Below, in pieces: positions 1 to 10,236 of a stretch of 64,000 nt of DNA (position 1 is the first letter of the stretch; each line of letters starts with the position of its first letter). The position numbers and the translations under genes are program-made. Source of the DNA: Cryptomeria japonica (Eukaryota > Streptophyta > Pinopsida > Cupressales > Cupressaceae); NCBI RefSeq assembly GCF_030272615.1, contig NW_026729181.1, positions 1 through 64,000 of the forward strand, given 5' to 3'. A model generated the notes under the pieces. That model saw only the letters and a list, made by a program, of their open reading frames with translations, was not told the origin of the DNA and searched no databases.

Positions 1-290
1 TATGACTGAACGCCTCTAAGTCAGAATCCACGCTAGATGCGGCGCATCTCTCTCTCCGGCTGCATCGCGACCCGCAGTAGGGGTGCTCTTGCACCCCCAG
101 GGGCCCGTGTCATTGGCTACCTTCGATCGGCGCAACCGCCTGGTCGGAGCAACCTTGGATAACAATTTCAAGCTGTCGGCGAGAAGAATCTTTTGCAGAC
201 GACTTAAATAAGCGACGGGGTATTGTAAGTGGCAGAGTGGCCTTGCTGCCACGATCCACTGAGATTCAGCCCTCTGTCGCCTCGATTCGT
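1..290 (+). rRNA. 26S (25S-type) large-subunit rRNA gene, 3' end (partial)
   Basis: This is the final ~290 nt of the large-subunit rRNA (domain VI and the 3' terminus), transcribed rightward by Pol I as part of the 18S-5.8S-26S precursor. Recognisable plant landmarks are the opening TATGACTGAACGCCTCTAAG, the stretch around 166-190 (TAACAATTTCAAGCTGTCGG), CTTTTGCAGACGACTTAAAT at 190-209, GACGGGGTATTGTAAGTGG at 215-233, the hairpin GGCAGAGTGGCCTTGCTGCC at 231-250, and ATCCACTGAGATTCAGCCC near the end. The 3' terminus is placed at CTCGATTCGT (281-290) by analogy with plant 25S genes ending ...AGATTCG(A/T), so it may be off by a few bases. No disruption is visible. The 5' part lies outside the window. 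Confidence 0.97.
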
Positions 291-474
291 GCGACCTCTT
301 TTTTTTGGCTCTGTCGTAGGTGGGGTTTACAGTTCTAACCTTCTTCGTTGCTCGCTGACCCGCATCTCTATCTCCAAAGTCCCTCGAGGCGGGGTTCCTC
401 TGCCAGTGCCAAGTGCCAAGCGGGGGTTGCCGACGGTGCGACCCTTTCCTTTGCCCAAGGGTTGAGCGCGGTTT
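291..474 (+). other. 26S 3' flank (3' ETS) with T-tract
   Basis: This is spacer directly behind the 26S gene. A T8 tract (299-306) follows nine bases after the inferred 26S end, a place where plant pre-rRNA 3' processing or Pol I termination signals are expected, though no established plant consensus is present to prove it. The remaining sequence (GGTGGGGTTTACAGTTC..., CCTCGAGGCGGGGTTCC...) is not repeated elsewhere in the window. I see no gene. Confidence 0.5.
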
Positions 475-1163
475 GTGGCGCACTCTTTTCTTCCCCGGAT
501 GCCAAGTGTGGATGAAAATATGATGCGACCCTGGGTCCGCCTTCCTGTCAAAGGGCTGAGTGGGGTTTTCCAAGCTCTGAAGAGGGGTTTCTCATCCGGG
601 TGCCAAGATGGGGCAACCCTTGGGCCGCATTTTTTTCGTCCAAGTGCTGGGCGGGGCTCCGAAGAGGGGTTTCTCATCCGGGGGCCGAGCTGGGCAAAAC
701 CCTTGGGCCGCATTTTTTTTGTCCAAGTGTTGGGCGGGGCTTCGAAGAGGGGTTTCTCATCCAGGGGCCAAGCTGGGCAACCCTTGGGCCGCATTTTTTC
801 CGTCCAAGTGTTGGGCGGGGCTTCGAAGAGGGGTTTCTCATCCGGGGGCTGCACTTTTTTTGTCCAAGTGCCGGGCGGGGCTCCGAAGAGGGGTTTCTCA
901 TCCAGGTGCCAAGCTCGGCAACCCATGTGCCGCATTTTTTTCGTCCAAGTGCTAGGCGGGGCTCCGAAGAGCGGAAGTGGAAGTGGGGTTTCGGGCATTA
1001 CCCTCGAGCCACCTTTCCGTCCGAGAGTTTAGTGAGGCTTTTTACCGTTGCAGCTCCCCATGTCCGAACTGGGGATTTCTGGGTAGGGGCTTCGGGTGCG
1101 CATTACATTTTTGCCCAAGCGTCCAGTGGGGTTTCTGGTGCGCTCCGAAGTGGGGTTATTGGA
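475..1163 (+). repeat. 26S-proximal ~80-bp tandem repeats and degenerate flank
   Basis: Five copies of the core GAGGGGTTTCTCATCC start at 582, 664, 747, 828 and 888, giving periods of about 82, 83, 81 and 60 bp. Each unit also carries GGGCGGGGCTCCGAA, a CTTGGGCCGCAT segment and a T-run followed by GTCCAAGTG. From about 950 the pattern decays (GGAAGTGGAAGTGGGG...) and grades into the macrosatellite at 1164. Related words (CTCCGAAG.GGGGTTATTGGAGCGC, then a T7 run, GTCGGAGCG, GGTGGGGTTTCTCGCAT) recur inside the macrosatellite, for example at 2509-2573, so these repeats are probable relatives of that array. Function unknown. Confidence 0.8.
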
Positions 1164-2245
1164 GCGCATCAAAGGTGCGCAATGCTGGTGCGAACCCGGG
1201 AGCGCTCCGATGTGTGCTCCAAGGTGCGGCGTGCACGAAGTCCGAGCCCGGTTTGCCCCGGGTGCGCACCTCGCGTGCACCTTCGCCGGGGTGAGCACCT
1301 TGGTGTGCAGACCTTGGTTGGGTTGCGCGCCCTGGTGCGCACCAAGGAGCGCTCTGAAGTGTGCTCCAAGGTGCGGCGTGCACGAAGTCGGAGCCCGGTT
1401 TGCCCCGGGTGTGCACCTCGGGTGCGCACCTCGCGTGCACCTTCGCTGCGGTGGGCACCTTGGCTGGGTTGCGCGCCTTGGTGGGCACCATGCAGTGCAC
1501 GAAGTCGGAGCCCGGATTGCCCCGGGCGCGCACCTCCGCCAGGGTGGGCACCTTGGTGCGCACAACTTGCCTGGGCTGCGCACCAGGAAGGGCTCAAGAT
1601 GGCACCCGCGTTCCGTTTTTTTCACTATCTTTCAGAACGGAAATTTTAAAATCTCGTTTTTTTTTGCCTTTTCTGGAAATTAGTGAAGGCAGCGCATCAA
1701 AGGTGCGCAACGCTGGTGCGAACCTGGGAGCGCTCCGATGTGTGCTCCAAGGTGCGGCGTGCACGAAGTCGGACCCCGGTTTGCCCCGGGTGCGCACCTC
1801 GCGTGCACCTTGGTGCGCACACCTTGGCTGGGTTGCGCGCCCTGGTGGGCACCATGGTGCGCACCAAGGAGCGCTCCGAAGTGTGCTCCAAGGTGCGGCG
1901 TGCACGAAGTCGGAGCCCGGTTTGCCCCGGGTGCGCACCTCGCGTGCACCTTCGCCGCGGTGGGCACCATGGCGTGCACGAAGTCGGAGCCCGGTTTGCC
2001 CCGGGTGCGCACCTCGCGTGCACCTTCGCCGGGGTGGGCACCTTGGTGTGCAGACCTTGGCTGGGTTGCGCGCCCTGGTGGGCACCATGGTGCGCACCAA
2101 GGAGCGCTCCGAAGTGTGCTCCAAGGTGCGGCCTGCACGAAGTCGGAGCCCGGTTTGCCCCGGGTGTGCACCTCGGGTGGGCACCTTGGTGCGCATGCCT
2201 TGCCTGGGCTGCGCACCAGGGCGGGCTCAAGATGGCACCCGCGTT

Positions 2246-2337
2246 CCTTTTTTTTCACTATCTTTCAAAACGGAAATTTTAAAATCTCATTTTTTTTTGC
2301 CTTTTTCTGGAAATTAGTGAAGGCAGCGCATCAAAGG
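2246..2337 (+). repeat. AT-rich linker element (type copy)
   Basis: A ~90-bp AT-rich element set between GC-rich modules: a T-run, CACTATCTTTCAAAACGG, AAATTTTAAAATCTC, a T9-T10 run, GCCTTTTTCTGG, AAATTAGTGAAGGCAGC, then GCGCATCAAAGG. In unit 1 canonical copies have CACTATCTTTC at 1623, 2256, 2726 and 3221. A standard 7.9-kb unit has nine, for example in unit 2 at 6940, 7461, 7816, 8285, 8780, 9534, 10167, 10637 and 11132. All are in the same orientation. A remnant (TTCTCAATGTTTTCTTGCC) closes the long delta at 4279-4297. Every copy is preceded by GGGCTCAAGATGGCAC or a close variant. Function unknown. A polar T-rich element could act in termination, fork arrest or matrix attachment, but that is inference. 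Confidence 0.85.
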
Positions 2338-4965
2338 TGCGCACCTCGCTGCCCACCACGGTGCGCAACGCCGGTGGGCACCCGGGAGTGCTTCGAAGTG
2401 TGCTCCAAGGTGCTGCGTGCACGTTGTCGGAGCCCGGTTTGCCCCGGGTGCGCACCTCGCGTGCACCTTCGTCGGGGTGGGCACCTTGGCTGGGTTTGCC
2501 CCGGCTGCGCTCCGAAGCGGGGTTATTGGAGCGCCGCCTCTTTTTTTGTCGGAGCGTTTGGTGGGGTTTCTCGCATTGGCTCTTCCGAGGCCCGGTTGCC
2601 ACCCTGGCGCGCACGAAGTCGGAAGTAGGGTTAATTGCCCGGGTGCGCACCTTTGCCAGGGTGGGCACCTTACCTGGGCTGCGCACCAGGGCGGGCTCAA
2701 GATGGCACGCGCGTTCCGTTTTTTTCACTATCTTTCAAAACGGAAATTTTAAAATCTCCTTTTTTTTTTGCCTTTTCTGGAAATTAGTGAAGGCAGCGCA
2801 TCAAAGGTGCGCACCTCGCTGCCCACCTTGGTGTGCTCTGAGGTGCGCACCCGGGAGCGCTACGAAGTGTGCTCCAAGGTGCGGCGTGCACGTTGTCGGA
2901 GCCCGGTTTGCCCCGGGTGCGCACCTCGCCTGCACCTTGGCCGGGGTGGGCACCTTGGCTGGGTTTGCCCAGGGTGCGCTCCGAAGCGGGGTTACTGGAG
3001 CGCCCCCTCTTTTTTTGTCAGAGCGTTTGGTGGGGTTTCTCGCATTGGCTCTTCCCAGGCCCGGTTGTTGGGTGCGCTCCCACCCTGGCGCGCGCGAAGT
3101 TGGAAGTTGGGTTAATTGCCCGGGCGCGCACCTTCGCCAGGGTGGGCACCTTGGTGCGCACACCTTGGCTGGGCTGCGCACCAGGGCGGGCTCAAGATGG
3201 CACCAGCATTCCCTTTTTCTCACTATCTTTCAAAACAGAAATTTTAAAATCTCGTTTTTTTTTTGCCTTTTATGGAAATTAGTGAAGGCATCGCATCAAA
3301 GGTGCGCACCTCGCTGCCCACCTTGGTGTGCTCCGAGGTGCCCACCACGGTGCGCAACGCCGGTGCGAACCCGGGAGCGCCCCGATGTGTGCTCCAAGGT
3401 GCGGCGTGCACGAAGTCGGACCCCGGTTTGCCCCGGGTGCGCACCTCGCGTGCACCTTGGTGCGCACACCTTGGCTGGGTTGCGCGGCCTGGTGGGCACC
3501 ATGGTGCGCACCAAGGAGCGCTCCGAAGTGTGCTCCAAGGTGCGGCGTGCACGAAGTCGGAGCCCGGTTTGCCCCGGGTACGCACCTCGCGTGCACCTTC
3601 GCCGGGGTGGGCACCTCGGCTGGGTTGCGCGCCCTGGTGCGCACCAAGGAGCGCTCCGAAGTGTGCTCCAAGGTGCGGCGTGCACGAAGTCGGAGCCCGG
3701 TTTGCCCCGGGTGCGCACCTTCGCCGCGGTGCGCACCATGGCGTGCACGAAGTCGGAGCCCGGTTTGCCCCGGGTGCGCACCTCGCGTGCACCTTCGGCG
3801 GGGTTGCGCGCCCTGGTGCGCACCAAGGAGCGCTCCGAAGTGTGCTCCAAGGTGCGGCGTGCACGAAGTCGGAGCCCGGTTTGCCCCGGGTGCGCACCTC
3901 GCGTGCACCTTCGGCGGGGTTGCGCGCCCTGGTGGGCACCATGGTGCGCACCAAGGAGCGCTCCGAAGTGTGCTCCAAGGTGCGGCGTGCACGAAGTCGG
4001 AGCCCGGTTTGCCCCGGGTGCGCACCTCGCGTGCACCTTCGCCGCGGTGGGCACCATGGCGTGCACGAAGTCGGAGCCCGGTTTGCCCCGGGTGCGCACC
4101 TCGCGTGCACCTTCGCCGGGGTGGGCACCTCGGCTGGGTTGCGCGCCCTGGTGCGCACCAAGGAGCGCTCCGAAGTGTGCTCCAAGGTGCGGCGTGCACG
4201 AAGTCGGAGCCCGGTTTGCCCCGGGTGCGCACCTCGCGTGCACCTTCGCCAGGGTGGGCACCTCGGTGCGCACACCTTCTCAATGTTTTCTTGCCTTTTC
4301 TGGAAATTGGTGAAGGCAGCGCATCAAAGGTGCGCACCTCGGTGTGCTCCGAGGTGCGAACCCGAGAGCGCTCCGAGGTGCCCACGAAGTCGAAAGTCGG
4401 GTTAATTGCATTGTTTTCCCCGGGTGCGCTCCGAGGTGCGCAACATCGGCGCGCACCAAGGAGGGCTCCGAAGTGTGCTCCAAGGTGCGCACGATGGCGT
4501 GCACCTCTGGTGCGCACGATTCGGAGCTCGGTTTGACCGGGGTGCGCACACCTTGGCTGGGTTGCGCACCTTTTGTGCGCTCCAAGGTGCGCACGAAGTC
4601 GGAGCTCGGTTTGCCCCGGGTGCGCACCTTCGCCAGGGTGCGCACCTTGATGCGCACGCCTTGGCTGGGCTGCGCACCTTGGTGGGCGCCATGGTGCGCA
4701 CCTTTCGTGCGCTCCAAGGTGCGCACGAAGTCGGAGCTCGGTTTGCCCCGGGTGCGCACCTTGGTGGGCGCCATGGTGCACTCCGAGGTGCCCAAGATTG
4801 GTGCGCACCAAGGAGCGCTCCGAAGTGCGCTCCAAGGTGCGCGCGAAGTCGAAAGTTGGGTTAATTGTCCGGTTTGCCTCGGGTGCGCACCTTGCGTGCA
4901 CCTTCGCCAGGGTGGGCGCCTTGGTGCGCACACCTTGGCTGGGCTGCGCACACCTTGGCACCCGC

Positions 4966-5068
4966 GTTTCCTTCATTTTAAATTTTTTTTTTTTACAATC
5001 TCTCAAGTGGGAAATTCTATAATCTCAACTTTTTTTGCCTTTTCAGGAAACTTTTGAATGGAGCGCAT
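4966..5068 (+). repeat. Variant AT-rich linker beside the 5S gene
   Basis: A diverged member of the AT linker family: TTTCCTTCATTTTAAA, a T12 run, ACAATCTCTCAAGTGGG, AAATTCTATAATCTCAAC, a T7 run, GCCTTTTCAGGAAACTTTTG, then GAGCGCATCATTGG. One copy lies ~430 bp left of every 5S gene, that is, 3' of the 5S in its own reading direction: near 12890, 20816, 28739, 39013, 46936 and 52509 in units 2-7. It is the only linker that keeps a fixed distance from the 5S. Confidence 0.75.
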
Positions 5069-5494
5069 CATTGGTGCGCTCCGAAGTGTGCTCCAAAGCT
5101 CTCTCCAGCTGCGTGCACCTGCCCCGGCCGCGCACCCGGCCCCGCCCAGCTTCGCTCACCTATCCCGGGCGTCTGGTGCGGAACCTTAGAGTAAGAAACA
5201 TCACCGTGCACCTTGGCCAACGTGCGCGACTCGACCGAGCGCGCACTGGCCGAGGTGCACACCGATTTCACCTGGGTGCGCGCGCAGCACCTCGGGCGCA
5301 CCGGGGTGCGCGCACAACGCCCGGGTTGCACCGTGGCCTGTGTGCTCGGGGCGCCTCGGGTGCGCGCTCGGTGTCGCCCCCGCGCGCGCGGTAGTGCGGG
5401 CAGCGCACCCCGGCCCGGCCCGGCCCCGACGAGAACGCAAACGGGCAAAAGGTTTATTCAAATAGCATTGCGACGCCCGGCGAAAAACTAAAAA
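5069..5494 (+). other. GC-rich 3' flank of 5S gene (unit 1; repeated in all units)
   Basis: Non-coding spacer, very rich in CpG and in alternating purine-pyrimidine words (GTGCGCGCGC, GCGCGCGCGG near 5380-5391, GCCCGGCCCGGCCCC near 5412). It includes a less GC-rich patch, AAGGTTTATTCAAATAGC (5449-5466), and ends in the Pol III terminator. Units 3 and 7 have one extra C in the GTCGCCCCC run. No gene is visible. Confidence 0.7.
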
Positions 5495-5613
5495 AGGGTG
5501 CAACACCGGGACTTCCCGGGAGGTCACCCATCCCAGTACTACTCCGGCCCAAGCGCGCTTAACTGCGGAGTTCTGATGGGATCCGGTGCACTAACGCTGG
5601 TATGATCGCACCC
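5495..5613 (-). rRNA. 5S rRNA gene, copy 1
   Basis: A complete 119-nt 5S rRNA on the strand opposite to 26S. Read on the - strand it begins GGGTGCGATCATACCAGCG and ends GGTGTTGCACCC. The internal Pol III promoter is intact: box A (AGTTAAGCGCGCTTGGGC), intermediate element (GGAGTAGTACTGGGATG) and box C (GGGTGACCTCCCGGGAAG). The 5' and 3' ends can form helix I (GGGTGC with GCACCC). A T6 terminator follows at 5490-5495. Base -1 is C, as is usual in plants, but no clear TATA-like box is seen near -28. There are no substitutions at conserved positions, so it is probably functional. Full length plus terminator argues against a 5S promoter captured by a Cassandra-type element. Confidence 0.97.
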
Positions 5614-6002
5614 GTTATGAGCTTGTCGCAGTGTGTACTTAGCAAACCGCGACCCACGTGCGAATCCACCCCGGCCACCCACCCCCGTCGAGGTGCACAC
5701 CCTCCCTCGCGAAGTGCGCCCCGTTCGCCAAGTGTGAGCCCTGCCCGGGTGCGCGCACCTTGCTAGGGCGTCGGGTGTGCACCCGGCCCGGCCTACGTGC
5801 GTGCACCTGGAGGGGGCGTCGTGTGCGTGCAGTGTCCCGTCTGCAACGCGGTGCCCACACACCACCTCGGGCGCAACGACCTGCGCTCACATGTGGGCCG
5901 AGTGCACCTTGGTGCATGTTCGGGGCGCCTCGGGTGCACGCTCGATCTTGCCCCGGTGCACCAAGGCGCTCGGTTTGCCCCGGGTGCGCACTTGGTGCAA
6001 GG
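5614..6002 (+). other. 5' flank of 5S gene and spacer (unit 1; repeated in all units)
   Basis: The first ~45 bp (GTTATGAGCTTGTCGC... to GCAAACCGCGACCC) lie upstream of the 5S start and may hold its external promoter. Only C at -1 and a weakly AT-rich AAGTAC at about -27 to -22 could count as signals. The rest is CpG-rich spacer with GGTGCGCGCACC and GGTGCAC words and no open frame of credible composition. Confidence 0.6.
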
Positions 6003-6345
6003 TGGGCACCCAAAATAGGGATCAAGCACCAAAACACAAGTTTCGGGATGCAAAATGGGACCCAAGGACCACAAATGCGTTCCAAGACCCATGATGGGTC
6101 CACGAGAACAAAAATGTGTTCCGAGACTTAATAAACAAATATTGGGTTTTAGGAGAAGAAACATGCTCTGATGCCCAAAACGAGAATCGACCCCGAAAAG
6201 GCCACAGGCCAAAAGTGGGATGCGAGACAAAAAAAAATGGGACCCGAGGACCAAAATTGGGTTCCCAGGTCGAAGACAGGGCAACCGGACAAGAAACGAC
6301 CTCTAAGGCTCGAAATGAGTCCCGACGACTAAAACTTGACAAGAA
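6003..6345 (+). repeat. Purine-rich degenerate repeat tract (unit 1; repeated in all units)
   Basis: An A- and G-rich stretch built from degenerate words such as GCAAAATGGGACCCAAGGACC, CAAAAATGTGTTCCGAGAC, AAAATGGGACCCGAGGACC and AAACGACCTCTAAGG. It contrasts sharply with the CpG-rich sequence on either side. It contains AATAAACAAATATTGGG (6130-6146) and no credible gene. Origin unknown. It looks like an old short tandem repeat that has diverged. Confidence 0.6.
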
Positions 6346-6862
6346 GCACCCATCAGGCACCCAACTCGACACCCATGGGATGCCGACCCACCCGGGCTTC
6401 CACCTAGCACACCTTGGCACCCACCCACCCTCGCACCCAACCTCGCACCCAACTTAGCACCTTTGAACCCACATTGGCACTCACCCTGACCCTGGCACCT
6501 TGGAACCCACATTGGCACTCACCTTGACCCTGGCACCCACCTTTGCACTCACCTTGGGACCCACCCTGGCTCCCACCTCGGCACCCACCCAGACACCCAC
6601 CTTGGTTCCTTGGCACCCACCTTGGATCCTTGGCACCCACCCCGACACCCACCTTGGCACGCAACTTGGCTACTTGCCACCCACCTTGGCTCCTTGACGC
6701 CCACCCCGACAACCACCCCGTGACCTACCCTGGCTAGGGTTGGTGCACACCCACCCTGGTGCCCACCTTGGCACCCACCCTATGACCCACCTTGGCACGC
6801 ACCTTAGTACCCACCCCGTTACCCACCCTAGGACCCACCCCGTGACCCACCTTGGCCAGGGT
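6346..6862 (+). repeat. CCACC/CTTGGCA minisatellite (unit 1; repeated in all units)
   Basis: Imperfect short repeats of about 10-25 bp with the theme TTGGCACCCACC, with C-runs confined to the + strand and G-runs to the - strand. The tract ends at CCTTGGCCAGGGTGGGTG (6845-6862) and then switches to macrosatellite sequence (CCTTGGTGCGCAC). The - strand has frequent GGGTG spaced by 5-15 nt, so it could form G-quadruplexes or R-loops. Confidence 0.85.
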
Positions 6863-7885
6863 GGGTGCCTTGGTGCGCACAACTTGCCTGGGCTGCACAC
6901 CAGGGCGGGCTCAAGATGGCACCCGCGTTCCGTTTTTTTCACTATCTTTCAAAACGGAAATTTTAAAATCTCATTTTTTTCTTTTTTTTGCCTTTTCTGG
7001 AAATTAGTGAAGGCAGCGCATCAAAGGTGCGCAATGCTGGTGCGAACCCGGGAGCGCTCCGATGTGTGCTCCAAGGTGCGGCGTGCACGAAGTCCGAGCC
7101 CGGTTTGCCCCGGGTGCGCACCTCGCGTGCACCTTCGCCGGGGTGAGCACCTTGGCTGGGTTGCGCGCCCTGGTGCGTACCAAGGAGCGCTCTGAAGTGT
7201 GCTCCAAGGTGCGGCGTGCACGAAGTCGGAGCCCGGTTTGCCCCGGGTGTGCACCTCGGGTGCGCACCTCGCGTGCACCTTCGCTGCGGTGGGCACCTTG
7301 GCTGGGTTGCGCGCCTTGGTGGGCACCATGCAGTGCACGAAGTCGGAGCCCGGTTTGCCCCGGGCGCGCACCTCCGCCAGGGTGGGCACCTTGGTGCGCA
7401 CAACTTGCCTGGGCTGCGCATCAGGAAGGGCTCAAGATGGCACCCGCGTTCCGTTTTTTTCACTATCTTTCAGAACGGAAATTTTAAAATATCGTTTTTT
7501 TTTGCCTTTTCTGGAAATTAGTGAAGGCAGCGCATCAAAGGTGCGCAACGCTGGTGCGAACCTGGGAGCGCTCCGATGTGTGCTCCAAGGTGCGGCGTGC
7601 ACGAAGTCGGAGCCCGGTTTGCCTCGGGTGCGCCCTGGTGGGCACCATGGTGCGCACCAAGGAGCGCTCCGAAGTGTGCTCCAAGGTGCGGCCTGCACGA
7701 AGTCGGAGCCCGGTTTGCCCCGGGTGTGCACCTCGGGTGGGCACCTTGGTGCGCATGCCTTGCCTGGGCTGCGCACCAGGGCGGGCTCAAGATGGCACCC
7801 GCGTTCCTTTTTTTTCACTATCTTTCAAAACGGAAATTTTAAAATCTCATTTTTTTTTGCCTTTTTCTGGAAATTAGTGAAGGCA

Positions 7886-10236
7886 GCGCATCAAAGGTGC
7901 GCACCTCGCTGCCCACCACGGTGCGCAACGCCGGTGGGCACCCGGGAGTGCTTCGAAGTGTGCTCCAAGGTGCTGCGTGCACGTTGTCGGAGCCCGGTTT
8001 GCCCCGGGTGCGCACCTCGCGTGCACCTTCGTCGGGGTGGGCACCTTGGCTTGGTTTGCCCCGGCTGCGCTCCGAAGCGGGGTTATTGGAGCGCCGCCTC
8101 TTTTTTTGTCGGAGCGTTTGGTGGGGTTTCTCGCATTGGCTCTTCCGAGGCCCGGTTGCCACCCTGGCGCGCACGAAGTCGGAAGTAGGGTTAATTGCCC
8201 GGGTGCGCACCTTTGCCAGGGTGGCACCTTACCTGGGCTGCGCACCAGGGCGGGCTCAAGATGGCACGCGCGTTCCGTTTTTTTCACTATCTTTCAAAAC
8301 GGAAATTTTAAAATCTCCTTTTTTTTTTGCCTTTTCTGGAAATTAGTGAAGGCAGCGCATCAAAGGTGCGCACCTCGCTGCCCACCTTGGTGTGCTCTGA
8401 GGTGCGCACCCGGGAGCGCTACGAAGTGTGCTCCAAGGTGCGGCGTGCACGTTGTCGGAGCCCGGTTTGCCCCGGGTGCGCACCTCGCCTGCACCTTGGC
8501 CGGGGTGGGCACCTTGGCTGGGTTTGCCCAGGGTGCGCTCCGAAGCGGGGTTACTGGAGCGCCCCCTCTTTTTTTGTCAGAGAGTTTGGTGGGGTTTCTC
8601 GCATTGGCTCTTCCCAGGCCCGGTTGTTGGGTGCGCTCCCACCCTGGCGCGCGCGAAGTTGGAAGTTGGGTTAATTGCCCGGGCGCGCACCTTCGCCAGG
8701 GTGGGCACCTTGGTGCGCAAACCTTGGCTGGGCTGCGCACCAGGGCGGGCTCAAGATGGCACCAGCATTCCCTTTTTCTCACTATCTTTCAAAACGGAAA
8801 TTTTAAAATCTCGTTTTTTTTTTGCCTTTTATGGAAATTAGTGAAGGCATCGCATCAAAGGTGCGCACCTCGCTGCCCACCTTGGTGTGCTCCGAGGTGC
8901 CCACCACGGTGCGCAACGCCGGTGCGAACCCGGGAGCGCCCCGATGTGTGCTCCAAGGTGCGGCGTGCACGAAGTCGGACCCCGGTTTGCCCCGGGTGCG
9001 CACCTCGCGTGCACCTTGGTGCGCACACCTTGGCTGGGTTGCGCGGCCTGGTGGGCACCATGGTGCGCACCAAGGAGCGCTCCGAAGTGTGCTCCAAGGT
9101 GCGGCGTGCACGAAGTCGGAGCCCGGTTTGCCCCGGGTGCGCACCTTCGCCGCGGTGGGCACCATGGCGTGCACGAAGTCGGAGCCCGGTTTGCCCCGGG
9201 TGCGCACCTCGCGTGCACCTTCGCCGGGGTGGGCACCTCGGCTGGGTTGCGCGCCCTGGTGCGCACCAAGGAGCGCTCTGAAGTGTGCTCCAAGGTGCGG
9301 CGTGCACGAAGTCGGAGCCCGGTTTGCCCCGGGTGTGCACCTCGCGTGCACCTTCGCTGCGGTGGGCACCTTGGCTGGGTTGCGCGCCTTGGTGGGCACC
9401 ATGCAGTGCACGAAGTCGGAGCCCGGTTTGCCCCGGGCGCGCACCTCCGCCAGGGTGGGCACCTTGGTGCGCACAACTTGCCTGGGCTGCGCACCAGGAA
9501 GGGCTCAAGATGGCACCCGCGTTCCGTTTTTTTCACTATCTTTCAGAACGGAAATTTTAAAATATCGTTTTTTTTTGCCTTTTCTGGAAATTAGTGAAGG
9601 CAGCGCATCAAAGGTGCGCAACGCTGGTGCGAACCTGGGAGCGCTCCGATGTGTGCTCCAAGGTGCGGCGTGCACGAAGTCGGACCCCGGTTTGCCCCGG
9701 GTGCGCACCTCGCGTGCACCTTGGTGCGCACACCTTGGCTGGGTTGCGCGCCCTGGTGGGCACCATGGTGCGCACCAAGGAGCGCTCCGAAGTGTGCTCC
9801 AAGGTGCGGCGTGCACGAAGTCGGAGCCCGGTTTGCCCCGGGTGCGCACCTCGCGTGCACCTTCGCCGCGGTGGGCACCATGGCGTGCACGAAGTCGGAG
9901 CCCGGTTTGCCCCGGGTGCGCACCTCGCGTGCACCTTCGCCGGGGTGGGCACCTTAGTGTGCAGACCTTGGCTGGGTTGCGCGCCCTGGTGGGCACCATG
10001 GTGCGCACCAAGGAGCGCTCCGAAGTGTGCTCCAAGGTGCGGCCTGCACGAAGTCGGAGCCCGGTTTGCCCCGGGTGTGCACCTCGGGTGGGCACCTTGG
10101 TGCGCATGCCTTGCCTGGGCTGCGCACCAGGGCGGGCTCAAGATGGCACCCGCGTTCCTTTTTTTTCACTATCTTTCAAAACGGAAATTTTAAAATCTCA
10201 TTTTTTTTTGCCTTTTTCTGGAAATTAGTGAAGGCA
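7886..10236 (+). repeat. 2351-bp internal block (beta-gamma-delta-alpha'), unit 2 copy
   Basis: The block runs from one GCGCACCTCGCTGCCCACCA module start to the next, followed immediately by a second beta set at 10237. The first block of each multi-block unit has diagnostic differences from the terminal set: GGCTTGGTTTGCC instead of GGCTGGGTTTGCC (~8048), a one-base deletion in CCAGGGTGGCACC (~8217), and TCAGAGAGTTTGG instead of TCAGAGCGTTTGG (~8577). These show that first-position blocks descend from each other across units. Confidence 0.9.

Larger units (their letters stand above)
1164..7015 (+). repeat. 5S-bearing macrosatellite, unit 1 (5852 bp)
   Basis: Unit starts are set at the word GCGCATCAAAGG followed by TGCGCAATGCTGG. 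Content in order: module alpha (1164-1691), full-length module alpha' (1692-2325, 634 bp), module beta (2326-2795), gamma (2796-3290), a long delta (3291 to ~4310), a module with GAAGTCGGAGCTCGG words (~4311-4965), a variant AT linker (4966-5068), a GC-rich 5S flank, the 5S gene (5495-5613, - strand), a spacer (5614-6002), a purine-rich stretch (6003-6345), the CCACC minisatellite (6346-6862) and a closing AT linker. It has one beta-gamma-delta set only. It differs from later units by an undeleted first alpha', a 14-bp insertion in alpha near 1310, a 12-bp shorter long delta and scattered substitutions (for example CACCTATCCC at 5158-5167, where all others have CACCTGTCCC). Confidence 0.9.

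Noticed and set aside
2337-2400. Possible degenerate extra 5S copies inside modules
   Set aside because: I searched by eye for box A and box C words (GGTCACCCATCC, AGTACTACTCC and complements) and found them only in the seven genes listed.
5495-5613. 5S as part of a Cassandra-type non-autonomous LTR element
   Set aside because: The 5S is full length with its own terminator, and I saw no flanking LTRs, primer-binding site or polypurine tract. Linkage to rDNA fits an L-type 5S.
5614-5660. TATA box upstream of 5S
   Set aside because: The expected -28 region reads TAAGTAC on the - strand, too weak a match to call.
6003-6345. Purine-rich tract as a fragment of a transposable element or gene
   Set aside because: There is no coding frame, terminal repeat or target-site duplication; its words repeat internally, so a decayed short tandem repeat explains it better.
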